From Rotaria sp. Silwood1 (taxonomy: Eukaryota; Rotifera; Eurotatoria; Philodinida; Philodinidae): a stretch of DNA of 64,000 nucleotides. The stretch lies in the NCBI GenBank assembly GCA_905250075.1, contig CAJNOP010000021.1, forward strand, positions 878,363 through 942,362, in the 5' to 3' direction. Shown here in pieces: positions 49,064 to 61,419 of the stretch. Position numbers and translations under genes: made by a program. How positions within the stretch are numbered: the first letter of the stretch is position 1; each line of letters starts with the position of its first letter. The notes below the pieces were generated by a model. That model made no database searches. It saw only the letters and a program-made list of their open reading frames with translations, and was not told the DNA's origin.

Positions 49064-50106
49064 AATGACAGTTTTCTTTTTTTTTCAACTGTTGCTCGTT
49101 GATTTAGTTATTTATTGTACTGTTGTCATCGTCTTTTTTGCCGTTGCTACAATTAAAGTCGACAAAATTCTAACAGAAAAGAAAAAAAGACTTGAAGTTT
49201 TTTTTGTTGATGTACTCAGTAGAAGCGAATGATCTTCCTTGGCAACAAGAAGTGAGTCACTAAATACTATTTTAATAATTATAGTATATTATTTTTATTT
49301 TCGTATTTTATGATAAATAATTATGAATAAAAAATATAGGATATCATTAATATTGACAAATAAAACAAGTTATATTTATCAGTAAAATTTCATTGGTATT
49401 TAGATAAACCAATCAAAGAATTGAACTCGACACCAATGAATGAAAGATAATCATTTATTCCTTTTTTTTTAAATACTAATTGATCTAAGTATTTCAGATG
49501 TGTCTGTCATAATTTTTTTTGATAATATTGGTTTCATTGTTGGTCTACGTGAAAAATTTGACTGGTTTCGCATGTTATGTCGTTTAAATTTGGAGAACAA
49601 GTAGAATATACAGGTCACAAATGTGCTTGTTTACCAAGTAAACAAGATTTATACATTTGGAATGATCTAACACAAAAATAATAGCACTACTGATCTTAAA
49701 TAAACATATAGAAATAGTCGATTTATGAATGAATGTAAAATTGATTTATTTATGATTAAAAGTTTGTTTTTTAATAAAGAATGATCAGTTATTTAAGGTA
49801 AGTTCTCGTTTTAAAAACAATTTTATTACTAAATATCGAATCTTGATTAGAAAATTCTTGAGATCGATTCTAGACTGATCGACGGACTCTATTCTAAAAG
49901 TCTGAGCGAATATTTATTTAATTATACTAATGAGGAAATCACTCGATTGAATAACTGGCGTTCGAGATGAGACTCCAGTCATTACGTACGGTCTCTTGAG
50001 ACTAACGTAAGAGGAAGTTTCCCAATGCTCTCTCCTTTTACCCTACACTAAATGTTTTACTTTTGACATGATAGTTATAAAAAAAAAAACTAAACAAACG
50101 AAGTTC
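49064..50106. other. Divergent promoter region of ZDHHC17-like and VPS26 (left part)
   Basis: The interval to 50823 separates two divergent genes and should carry both promoters. Poly-A and poly-T runs lie just above the ZDHHC17 ATG. No gene seen. Confidence 0.45.
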
Positions 50107-50340
50107 GACCTAAAACTTTGCCCATAGACAGCTCTTGAATTTATTAGAATCTTCTACAAATATTCAATCAAGACAAGTGATATCTCCTCAAAAAAAGACT
50201 AGACTCTCCGACCTTTTGCTGAAGTATTATAGGTTTTCGTTGTGTTGATATCTTGAGAAGAGATCATTCTTTTTCAACTGAAATTTTTAGTCGATTCTAA
50301 TGATTTCAAGAGATGTCTGTTGATAAAGATTCAGGTTAAA
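50107..50340. repeat. Foldback element (copy B), about 234 bp
   Basis: Arm 50107-50193 and the reverse complement of 50245-50340 align ungapped with roughly 70% identity. Shared blocks include AGACA.CTCTTGAA, ATTAGAATC and TGAT.TCT.CTCAA. It is the clearest member of a dispersed family with copies near 36.3 and 45.7 kb. It has no coding capacity. Confidence 0.6.
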
Positions 50341-50823
50341 ATTTGTTTCTTTGGCTTTGTTAAAATAAATATCGTGACAAAAATTTAAAAAAATCAGTAT
50401 AACAACTATAAATCTAACAGAGAGTAGCGCACCGAACATAATCTTTCTAATGCCAAAAGATCCCAGGTAGCGACTGAAGTTTCATGTTAAACACGATATA
50501 TCAACTGGAATAGTTCCCTCGTAAGATCATTGTTAAGATAACCCAAGAAATGAATAGAAATAATTGTTGAGCCGATTGAAAAGTATACATTTCATAAGAG
50601 AATATATATTTGAATTTATTATGGCTTAGTAAAACATTATTAGACACCTAATATACATAAATAACGTTATTGTGGTTAAATATTTATTCAAAAAACAAAA
50701 AAAAATCAATTATATATATATGAATAATATTTAACATAAGTTATTTCTTATCAAAAAAAAAAGATTTTTTTTCTTAGTTATACAAATCCATTTCTGTTTT
50801 ATTAAATTATAGATAACATCATA
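50341..50823. other. VPS26 upstream region
   Basis: AT-rich, with probable promoter and 5' leader. An acceptor-like TTATAG ends at 50812, eleven bases before the VPS26 ATG. Sequence near 50460-50530 (TTAAACACGAT, GGAATAGTTCCC) weakly resembles 36150-36230. Confidence 0.4.
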
Positions 50824-53800
50824 ATGGATATATTAGGTTTAGGATCAAAAGTTGATGTAGATTTTATACTTGATCCTCAAGGTCAACGAAAACAGATTGA
50901 TGTTAAAATTGATGATACAAAACGATCATTACAATATATTTATTATGATGGTGAAGATGTTAATGGAACGGTAAAAATAATATAAATTAAATATATTATA
51001 GTAATTTTATTAGAAATTTATTTAGGTGCAACTTAAATTAAAGAAAAATAATAAAGTAGAACATCAAGGAATTCGATTGGAATTTATTGGACAAATTGGT
51101 CAGTATTATTTCGAACAAGGATTTTCTGTCTAAACATGATCGAAAGTTCATTATGTCTAAGATAAATATAGAATTTATGAAAAAGAATTCGAATAAGAGT
51201 TATTTGAGAATATATAAAATACAATCTAACAGTATTTTACCATTCTATGAAAACAAATAGCAAATGTAACGAAGATTGTATATAGCGATGACTCTTTCAA
51301 GATTTTTCGAATAGTCTAATCACTTTTTCACCTAGTTGAAGAGGTTTTTTCCCACATGTACATTATGATTGGCTTACTTACTACAATTTTCAAAACTAAC
51401 TTGTTATTTTATGTTTTCACTCTTAGAATCAGAGACTGTCACAGAGCAGGGCAAAACTTGTTGCCCTGATTCAAAAAAGTTTTTAACAGAATCTGATTAA
51501 AATTCTGTATTTTTATTCGAAAACCGATTAAAATGGCAATATTTTTATTGAATTTTAACATAATTATTTGATGTTCAATCGATTAGACTTTGTTACTAGA
51601 TCAACACTTTTATATTTCATTTAAATTTATTTTTCTAGTACCTGTTTTAAAGAAGTTTTCATGTCAGAAGGCTTTCTTGCTTAGCTCAAGAAGTGTTTGT
51701 GGATTAAAAAAAAAGTTTAACCAAGGAATCCAATCAAATGTTGCCTGTTAATTTGAAGAGAAGACTTTATTCAGCTCTGTTGAAAAATAGCCGCCTTTAG
51801 TTTAATAGCCACGATAAATAAACAATCATTTTATATTAGAAGTTCGTTCACAGAAGCACAACAAAGGCAAAATAGAAGCTAATCTGATTCCTAATTTTGT
51901 TTTCAAAAATTCTGAAATTTCTTTAGATTTATGAATGTCAAGCTTGATTTTTGAGTAACAGACAATTGTTTTACAATTAAAATCACTTTACTCCTATTAA
52001 ACAATTTTTTTCAATAAAAAACTTAGTATTCTGCAATATTTAGCTTCTAAAACGTCTACCAACAATAAAAGACTAAAGTTCAGATTTAAATTGATTGTTT
52101 TTGGATTAAAAATCAATTGTAGTAGCACTACTTTAATCAGATTTTATCATCTAATAGACAGATTTCATTCTATTTAAAATCTTTTTTCATCTATTATAAT
52201 CGATGATTCAAAATAAAGCAATTATAAATGATTATTAGAAATCGATTTCAATTGATTAAAGTTATTTCACCCAAAATATTATTAAAAAATCTTACAATTA
52301 AATGAAATGTGTCTTTTTGACTGAAAACTCTGACTAAAGGCAGTCTAAAATAGTGCTAGTTCAATTAACGTTTACATCAGACACAATCGATTTTAATCTG
52401 GAATGAAAAAATCTAGGCGATGAATAGAAGACCAGTATTGGTAGGGTTAGATGAATCTTCGTAATAGAAAGCCATTATTTTTTATTCCATGAAAATGGAA
52501 TATGAGTTTTATTTATTGCTATTTTAGTTTATACGTTGAACAAGCAATTATTATCGTATGTTGAAATATGATATGTGAAAGATCGACCTAATATTACACG
52601 TACTATTTGTCGTAATAAGAAGTTCAGAAAAAAAATGAATTTTTTAAGTTTCACTTTCAAAAATACATCTTTCATCCGTATCATTATTGAAAACGGTTGA
52701 AAATCGAATAATCTGATTCTAATAGTAGCATTTTCATTCAATTTTTAAACATAAGAAGTCCATTAAAATTATATGACTTCTAAAGCTTGTACAACAGTGC
52801 TTCTTTCTGGTACATGATGGTGTTTAATTATATAATAACTTTGATTGTAGCACTTTAGAAATAACATAAAGTATTGGTACGAAATTCGAAAGCAATCACA
52901 TCATTTTTATGAAGATTTTAGATATTGTACTAGGCTTACTTAATTTAGATGCCCTGCCCTGCCATGCCCTGAGGGCAGGGCAGGACAAACCAAAAATGAA
53001 TGAATCGTTTTCAGGGCAGGGTAGGGCAGAGCAAAAAAAACTATCCTATGACGGTCTCTGTGTCATATATATGCTCTTTATTATTAAAACTTTGCTTGGT
53101 AGAGATCTATCTATCTCATATATTGTAGTCTGATAGGTTTAAATCAAGATGAATAAGTAATCAATGGTTTATATGAATAAATAATGGATTAAAAAATTAA
53201 CACAATAGAAGTGTAAAGGGTATTATCCATCGTTGATCTCTAAAGAGAATTGACTTTTCCATAAAATAGCTTCGAAATTATTTCAAATATTTGGACAAAT
53301 AGAAATCAATAATTTTGTCGAGAATTGATAGATGATTCTATTGCGTAAAAAGAAATGTTTTTGTATACGTCACTAGTTAAAAGAAAATTCAAACATTAGA
53401 AACAATATAAACCTTTGATCAATTTAGTTTTTTTTTTCAAAAGATTCTGGTACATTATGAATATTTCCCATATATCTTTGAGACTATTAGCAGTAATATG
53501 CTCTTAATTATTAATATTCACGTTAAAGAAGCAACATGTATTTGAAAAAATTCTTTCTATACAATTTGTCAGATCCAAACAAAAAAAATAATATTACACT
53601 TGTCATAGCGATACTTTGATTAAATATTATTTTTATTTTAATAAATTTCTTTTTTTCAGAAATGCTCAATGATCGTAGTACAGTTCATGAGTTTCTAAGT
53701 CTATCAAAATTACTTGCATTTCCAGGTGAATTAAGTGAAAGTACATCAATAGATTTTAGTTTTCCAAATGTTGAAAAACCCTATGAATCTTATATTGGCA

Positions 53801-54673
53801 TTAATATTAAATTAAGGTAATTAATTTCCATTGAGACGAATAATACAAAAAAAAATAAATATTCTTATAGATATTTTCTTCGTTTAACAATTATCAAACG
53901 TTTTTCAAATAATGTCTTTGAACGTGATATATGTGTTCAACAATTATCACAATATCCTGAAATAAATAATAGTATTAAAATGGAAGTTGGTATTGAAGAT
54001 TGTTTACATATTGAATTTGAATATAATAAATCAAAATATCATTTAAAAGATGTTATTGTTGGAAAAATATACTTTCTACTTGTTCGTATTAAAATCAAAC
54101 ATATGGAAATAGCTATTATAAAAAAAGAAAATACAGGTACAGGACCAAATATTTATGCTGAAAATGAAACAATTGCAAAATATGAAATTATGGACGGTGC
54201 ACCAGTTCGAGGTAAAGAAGAAAAAAAGGCAAATGTTTTTGTTTTTAAATGAGAAAATTTTTATTTAGGTGAAAGCATTCCAATACGTTTATTCTTGGCT
54301 GGTTATGAATTAACACCAACAATGAAAGATATTCAAAGAAAATTTTCTGTTCGATATTTTCTTAATCTTGTTTTAGTTGATGAAGAAGAACGACGTTATT
54401 TTAAACAACAAGTCATTGATTTTTCTTTTGTTTTTTTTTTTGAAAAAAAAGAATTTTTATTTTTTATTTTCTGTTTAGGAAATTGTTCTTTGGAGAAAAC
54501 AAGATAAAGATAAAGATAAAACAAAACAATCAAGTAAACAATATGCTCATTTTCAACGACCTAATACAACTAATCAATCTGAAGAAAATCAATCAGGAAT
54601 AAATCCAAGTGAAAAATCACCTGTTAATGAAGTTTTCTCGTCGGAAAATAATAGCGATGTTCCCAGTGATTGA
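50824..54673 (+). CDS. VPS26: VPS26, retromer subunit
   Basis: Six exons: 50824-50970, 51026-51098, 53660-53816, 53871-54211, 54269-54411, 54479-54673, giving 351 residues (human VPS26A has 327, VPS26B 336). Introns are 54-67 bp except the second, 2561 bp. The arrestin-like protein is highly conserved: [20 protein letters not shown], then [19 protein letters not shown], then [20 protein letters not shown], then [18 protein letters not shown] and RYFKQQEIVLWRK. The tail after about residue 300 is Ser/Asn/Lys-rich and not conserved. Family knowledge: VPS26 joins VPS35 and VPS29 to sort cargo from endosomes to Golgi or plasma membrane. An AATAAA lies at 54700. It is the first of four same-strand, closely spaced genes. 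Confidence 0.97.
51440..53035. repeat. GGGCAGG hairpin clusters flanking repeat-rich DNA in VPS26 intron 2
   Basis: A perfect 8-bp hairpin (CAGGGCAA, six bases, TTGCCCTG) lies at 51447-51468. At 52951-52984 GCCCTGCCCTGCC faces GAGGGCAGGGCAGG, with another CAGGGCAGGGTAGGGCAGAG at 53012. They stand out from about 1.5 kb of AT-rich DNA between them, which carries the TTTTAATCTGATTTT-type motif. This may be the two ends of one insertion or separate small repeats. Confidence 0.35.
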
Positions 54674-54699
54674 TAATTAACATTTTACAATATTTATAA

Positions 54700-54705
54700 A
54701 ATAAA
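54700..54705 (+). terminator. Poly(A) signal AATAAA of VPS26
   Basis: AATAAA begins 26 bases after the VPS26 stop codon, in an AT-rich 3' UTR. Confidence 0.5.
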
Positions 54706-55051
54706 CTATTTATTTCCATATTTATATATTTTATGCATTTATTGCAATTATTCAATTTTTTTTTCTCTTTTGTCTTTCCATAATTTTTTCCATTTTTTAT
54801 TATAATGATTCGTATGAGTGTGAACAAAGTTTTTATTTGATATGTAATTCATTCTCATAACAAATCGAACTAAGTAACAAACATTTGTTGACCTAGTTGA
54901 TAACTAATAATCGATTGTCGTTTGCTTTGTTTTTTTTTCTTTCTTAATATGCATCTGTACTTTTTCAAATTTTATCTTCTAATATCACGAAAAAAAAATA
55001 GGGAAGAAAATTTTTCATTGTAATTATAATTTTAATATTTCTTGCAGACCA

Positions 55052-56460
55052 ATGGTCGAACGTAATCCCGATGAATTATTGTCATGTAAATTATGTCCTG
55101 AAGATGCAAAAAAAAATTTCTGTATAGCAAATTGTATTGGATGTAAAGATTTATTTTGTTTTGTTCATTTAATTCAACATCGTCAAGAATTATCAAATGA
55201 ATTCGATCAATTAATCAATCAACATAAAGATCTGAATGAAAAATCATTTAATCAATTAAATATAAAGCAACATTTAGAATATATTGATAAATGGGAATAT
55301 GACATAATTGAATTAATTCATCAACATACAAAAGATGTTAAAGAAAAAATTCTATGCATATTTAATGTATATAAATCTGAATTAAAACGACGTCATAAAT
55401 ATCTAGGAGAAGAAATTAATGTGAAACGAGATTTAAATGCATTTATTGAAAGTGATCTTGAAGAATTATCACACCAAATGAAACAATTAGATAAAGATAT
55501 TCAAAATATCAACAAAGTATTAAATCAGATAAGTATCAATGAATTAAATCAGATAACCAATAAATACAATGAATCAGTAATTATTACAGGTAAAAGTTTT
55601 ACTTTTTTTTGCAAAAAAAAAAATCTTTAAGAATTTCGTTTTCTTTTTTTTTGTTTTATAATAAAGAAAAATCAATAAAATGGAATTATTTATGTGAAAT
55701 AAAACTTGATTCAACCTATGGTCATATGGCAGCTAATAATCAACAAATATTTCTTGGTTGGAAAAATCGTATTGTTATTTATAATATTGATGGTACAAAA
55801 TATGATGAAACACGTTTACAGTCAGTTGAAACATATGGTGAATTATGTGATTTAATATATTCATCAACAATGGAATGTTTTTTTATTTTATGTCGAAAAT
55901 CTTTATTTATTCATTATCCAACCAGTCATCAAGTAGAAATTTTATCATATATAACATTAATTAATCATAATAATCATTATATATCAATAACAACAAATAA
56001 AAATAAATTATTTTTATTAAATGAAAAATCTCTTGATGTATGGAGATTAAATAATAAAATATTTTTATTAGATTATTCAATATTAATAACATCGATTATT
56101 AAAAATCAATTCGATGAAAATATTTGTTGTATACGTACAACTGAACAAAATTTAGCTGTACTTATACAAAATCATAAAACACATACATGGCGTTTAGATT
56201 TATTTAATATATATCCATTTCAATGTATTTATATGGGTATATCATTTGATTATTTTAATCAACCAAATCTTGGTTTATTTATACCATTGAATAATAAGAT
56301 TTATTTATTTATGAATTGGGAAACAAAATTAATGAGAATGATAGATTCAAATGGTTTAAATCAAATTATTGATTATAATGCATTTAATGCATGTTTATTA
56401 GGTACTGAACATAAAATTATTGTGAATTATATGACACATTTAAAAGTCTATGAATTTTGA
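55052..56460 (+). CDS. B-box-like zinc-finger and coiled-coil protein with C-terminal propeller-like region
   Basis: Two exons, 55052-55589 and 55667-56460, encode 443 residues. The first 45 residues hold a B-box-like zinc site: C12-x2-C15, C24, C28-x2-C31, C36-x2-H39 and H43 (NCIGCKDLFCFVHLIQHRQE). Residues about 50-180 form a long helical coiled coil. The second exon has repeated beta-strand units (IFLGWKNRIVIYNIDG, ECFFILCRKSLFIHY, CIYMGISFDYF) like a degenerate NHL or WD propeller. There is no RING domain, so it is not a full TRIM ligase. Similar B-box proteins are abundant in rotifers as far as I know; a specific function is unknown. An acceptor CTTGCAG ends four bases before the ATG, so a cis 5' exon or a trans-spliced leader is likely. 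Confidence 0.8.
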
Positions 56461-56602
56461 AGGGTGATAATTTTCTTTTGTTTTTGTTTTTGTGTCAAAC
56501 TTAGTTTTTAGATTGATATTGATACTTGAAATACTATTTGTTTTTTGTTATCCATTATTAGATTTGATTGTTATGGATAACTTCTATATTTGATTTTTCT
56601 AG

Positions 56603-58613
56603 ATGAGTACAACTAATAATAATAAACGTGTTAATAACTTAGTCGTCGATTCAAGTGCATTCATTAGACAAGCACCATTACATGTATGTTTAATAGTTTT
56701 AAAAAATTCTTAACCTAGATTTTATTATAATAAAACTTTTAAAGACTTAAAAAGAAAGGATTCAAATTGATTACAAATAAGTTCAAAAAAATTTTTTCCT
56801 GACTAAAATAGTTTTTACGATAAATCATTTCGACAAACTAAACTATTCAATAAACGATTTTTAATGACAAAAAAAAAGAAATGTTTACTGCATAACATAT
56901 GCTATTACTTGTACATTCGTTGTTTACAGTAAATATCAAAATCTGAAGTATATAGATTATTAAAAAAAAATAGAGTTTTCAAAACTACAACATTTAATAC
57001 AAAAGATCTTATTGAATGAATAATATTTTAGAATTTGACTGATGTTGTTTATACGGTCGAAGATGTTGTCAAAGAAATACGTGATATCAAAACGCGTGAA
57101 TCACTCAATGTAGTTCTTTATACATTGAAATTTAAAGAACCAAGTACTGAAGCAATCCGTTTTGGTAAGATTGGTTTCTTTTTTTTATTCCATTGTATTT
57201 TCAATAAATAATTATTCTCTTGTCTATATATCTTAGTAACAAATTATGCAAAGAAAACAGGTGACTATGCATTTTTATCAGCAGTTGATCTTCGACTATT
57301 AGCATTAACTTATCAACTTTATCAAGAAACAGTTGGTACAGAAAAATTAAATTTAGAACCAAAAATAAATGTAAGTTTACAAAGAAAAAATCTTATACAA
57401 AAAAAAACCAAAATTTAATTTATGTATACATAAAGGTTACTATACCCAGTTCAACAGTATCATTCGGTAATGCTGGTGTCAAATTAGCTGGTTTTGTTTT
57501 TCCAAAGCATGAAGTAAATGATCAAATAATTTAAAGTGATGAGTTATATTTATTGAATTTTGTTCATAGGAACAAAATGATGATCAAAATTCAGAGAAAT
57601 CAACAACAGAAAATCAAATTGAAAAAGAAAATGAAGCAACAGAAAATAATAATGATGGTAATGAGGAACAAGAAGAAGAAGAAGAAGAAGATCCTGATAA
57701 TGAAGAAGATGAAGATGTTCAATCATTTGTTACAGCAGTTGATAATGAAAATGATATTACAGAATCAATAAATGATCTTCATCTTGGTCATGATGATGAT
57801 GGTAAGAAACTCAAAATTTATATTTTTATTCAAACTAATTTTTCTTGTGACATTTAATCAAGGTTGGATAACTCCATCAAATATTAAAACTGTCAAATCA
57901 AAAGCTTTAGACAATGGAACATCAGAAAATAGTGAAACAGTTCACGAAACTTTACCTGTTGCTTGTATTACTACGGATTTTTCAATGCAGGTATTTGTTT
58001 TTTATCTAAGGCTTCACACATTTTATTGAAAACCTTTTTTCTTTTTTTTTTATAAAAGAATGTTCTTATTCAAATGGGTATTCCTGTTCTTTCCGTTGAT
58101 GGTCTTCTCATTCGAACAGCTCGTAGTTATGTATTAAAATGTCGTGATTGTCCAGGGTAAGAATTACAATCTTGTAGAAATTCTTATTTTGTAAAAACTT
58201 CATATATAGTGTTACTCGTCAAATGACTAAACAATTCTGTCCTGAATGTGGTAATCCATCTTTACAACGTGCTAGTGTTAGTGTTGATTCATCTGGTCAA
58301 CGACATTATTATTTAACTGGTCGTTATCGACCAAAACCTCGTGTATGTAGACAGATTTAGATAAATGATAATATCCTACTATATAGATATGATTTTATTT
58401 TAGCAATCATTGCCATTGCCTCGTGGTGGTAAACATTCACATAATCCAATACGTGTTGAAGGTCAACCACGACCACAAAATCGGCCAACAAAAAAATCAT
58501 TGATGAAACGAAATGTACTCGATGATGATTATCTTGCTGGTTCTTCACCATTTGCTGTGCACGATATTTATAGCCGTGCAGCAACACTCGGTATTAAACC
58601 AACAAGACGATAA
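56603..58613 (+). CDS. NOB1: NOB1, endonuclease of 18S rRNA maturation
   Basis: Nine exons: 56603-56683, 57032-57164, 57237-57370, 57436-57513, 57570-57801, 57863-57990, 58059-58156, 58210-58342, 58404-58613, giving 408 residues (human NOB1 has 412). The N-terminal PIN domain has its acidic residues: VVDSSAFIR, YTVEDVVKEIRD and FLSAVDLRLLALTYQL. A Glu/Asp-rich linker follows. The zinc ribbon is CRDCPG ... FCPECGNPSLQRASV, then the conserved C-terminal GRYRPKPR, GGKHSHNPI and a final basic tail. Family knowledge: NOB1 cuts 20S pre-rRNA at site D in the cytoplasm to give mature 18S rRNA. The ATG directly follows a TTTTTCTAG acceptor and lies only 142 bp after the previous stop, with no AATAAA between. 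Confidence 0.96.
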
Positions 58614-58963
58614 TTTACAAGAAGAATTTTCTTTCTTTTGTTTTTTGTTTGTTATGTTTGTCACTTTGTTTTCATGTATATGTGACCAGCGAAAGAAAAA
58701 GAAAAGAAAAATAATTAAAGACGAATCATGCTTTTATATGTCTGATACGATAAACAATAGAAACAATGAAAGAGAAAATAAAGGGACGAACCTATGGACG
58801 TATATAATCTTCTTTTTCTTCCATCTATTGTCGATAAAATAAGTTTGCCGATGTATCTATATCACAAGTCTGTCACCAAGGTGAAGTGAACAAGTAAGTT
58901 CATATGATTCATTCATAGTTTATTTATTTATCATTGATAGTGTCCGATTTTGATCAGTCAGAA

Positions 58964-59461
58964 ATGTTGGATACAAATCCAAGACTATTAACACGTGATT
59001 TTATCGGTCTATGTATTGGTATTCTTTCTGTTGTGCTTGTCATTCTGATCGTAGCTATATGCAAATGGTCTCACTGTTTATGTTTAAAACGTAATAATGA
59101 TCAAAATGAAGTATTGTCATCTATTCTACAACAAAATATATCATCATCAGATTCAAATGTACGACGTCATTATCAAAATAATGGTTATCCTGTTCATCTA
59201 CAACAACGACAACAACAATGGCCACCATTATATGATAATCATCCAAGTAGTGTCTATCAGCATATAGGTGATTCTAGAGATGATGTTATTTCTTCATTAC
59301 AAGCTGGTAATAGTAGATATCGTATAAATGATATTAAAGCACCTCGTGTTACAATAACAACATTACCGGTACAACCTTCTCAACAACGTGTCCCGTGTCT
59401 TTCGATGAGTCCACAAATATCCGGCTCATCGATTACACGTAGTACAAATTCACTTAAATAG
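58964..59461 (+). CDS. Single-pass membrane protein of unknown function
   Basis: Not recognised. One coding exon of 165 residues starts at an ATG (MLDTNPRLL), with an acceptor (ATTGATAG) 23 bases upstream and a donor-like GTAAGT near 58893, so a 5' UTR exon is likely. Residues about 12-33 (FIGLCIGILSVVLVILIVAI) form one membrane helix, followed by CKWSHCLCLKR with three cysteines near the inner face, typical palmitoylation sites. The remaining 120 residues are hydrophilic, rich in Gln, Ser and Asn, with a Gln run and PPLY-like motif. The topology is probably short N-terminus outside and long tail in the cytosol. It might be missing an upstream ectodomain exon. It is the last of four close same-strand genes. 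Confidence 0.6.
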   Translation: MLDTNPRLLTRDFIGLCIGILSVVLVILIVAICKWSHCLCLKRNNDQNEVLSSILQQNISSSDSNVRRHYQNNGYPVHLQQRQQQWPPLYDNHPSSVYQHIGDSRDDVISSLQAGNSRYRINDIKAPRVTITTLPVQPSQQRVPCLSMSPQISGSSITRSTNSLK

Positions 59462-61419
59462 TAACTTTTAAACGCTTTATACTTTTTTTTTCTCTTTTTT
59501 TGTAGCTTTTTTTTTTCTTTTTCTTGGAACAGAAAAAGACTTTATACAAAGAAAAATGTTTTATTTTTATCCTAATAAGAATAGACAAAACATAAAGTCT
59601 TATTTACACATCTATTCATTTGTTGTACTTGTTCTTTTAATACTATCAATAGTACTTCATTTTTCGTCTGATTTTGACATAACTTATGAAACGAAATGAA
59701 AGACGATGATTTTTATCTTTGATTACTCTTGTTTTACATCAATCACTAGTCAAATATCTGACATCTTGATTAATTTGTTATATTTATGGATCGAAAAATT
59801 TGTGAATGAATATATCCAGATTGGCTAATTGATGCAAAACTATTCGTCCTGAATATTATTGTTTTCCTTATCAACATTAGTTTTCACATATTTTAATCAT
59901 TGATAATAAATTCAAGTTAATTGTACAGGTTTCAAAAACAATATTGTTTGAAATTGATTCAACAATGTGATCATGATCATAATTATAACAATAAGATTCG
60001 TATATATTCACAAATAAACTAAACAATTTTTGACTTGTTTGTATTTGTAAACCTCAACGGTCAAGACTCCGACAGATTATATTAGTCAAACACATGTTTT
60101 AATAAAATAACACTATCTTCGATGATATAACTTGTATTTACGATCAGTTATTTCTACAAGATAAGTGCTAAAATCTTCTCACATTTCAAAAATATTTTCA
60201 ACGACTCAGGAGAAGTCTTATGTTTGAGCTTTGTATTATACGCACTCTTTGATAGTTCTCATCAGGTTAATACTAATATGCTATTTTCTACAAACATACA
60301 AAAGAAACACGAAAACACGAATAAGATTTAGAACTAAATATTGTATGGTGAGTCACAGATATGTATTGCGTCCTAGCGGCAAATATAAGCCATTTTTTGG
60401 GCGACCATTCCGCACAAGAAATTTAGGAGGGCCGTGACTGAAAAGCAATGTCCAATTTTTCTTTGCATTCGATTAAATTGAATTTTCCTTTTCTGCAACA
60501 AACGACAAAATAGACAGATTGAACGTAGAACAAGTCTTGTGTTCTTCACAGAATATCTTCATGTTTATTGTTTATCTTAGAAAGTTTATTTGAAATATAA
60601 AATGAAAAATTGCCTCAACATCAACTCGTGATATTCGTCAAATATATATAATATTCTTTCATAACATTTTTTAAGTTTATAATTTAGTTCATAAATAAAT
60701 GTTTACAAAGGTAATACTATTATATAAGATATACCGTACAGCAAAACAAACATGGAAAAAAAATTGACAAAGAAATATTTTCCAATAACTGTTCGACACG
60801 GCTGTGCTATTGGTCAAAAAAATATTAGGCCACTGATCACCACCTGTATTCTTTTTTTAAGTGCGGTACACATGTGTATCATACGCTCTTAACAATATGA
60901 AAATCATCGGAATATCAATGAACCTTCATGTTATGCTTAGCAATATCTATCAAAGAAAATACTATGTTACATGATGTTTAACTAAATGAATTTGTTTACG
61001 TACGTAAACAACATGAGCAATTGCAGTTACTTGAAATGTAAAAACCGAAACAAGATACAAATTCTTCTAAATCTATATTTTAGTTAAGACAAATCGGTGT
61101 GAACGTAAATGATCAATTGACTTAGTTGTGACAGAGGGCGCTTGTATCAGTTCCCTTCGTATAGCACAAAATTGATGAAAAACTATGAAATACTTCTGTC
61201 ATCAAATTTAATTTTTTCTTTTTAAGAGAAAAAATTTAATGAATATTATCATTTCAATCAGTTGATAAATGCAATTGACTTTTTTTTTAATGTATATAAT
61301 GACTGGTCATTTTAAATAACAAATCGAACCAGATTCAAAAGTTTACCTTTGTTCGTATTGCATCCATCTTACTCCACAAAATTAATCCATCGGAACAAAA
61401 TATAAGTAATTTCATCTTA
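59462..61419. other. Intergenic between membrane-protein gene and SAC3-like gene
   Basis: AT-rich, no supported gene. At 60346-60440 a GC-richer patch carries GAGTCAC and GTGACTGA near its ends and could be a tiny decayed transposon. The right end should hold the SAC3-like promoter. Confidence 0.45.
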
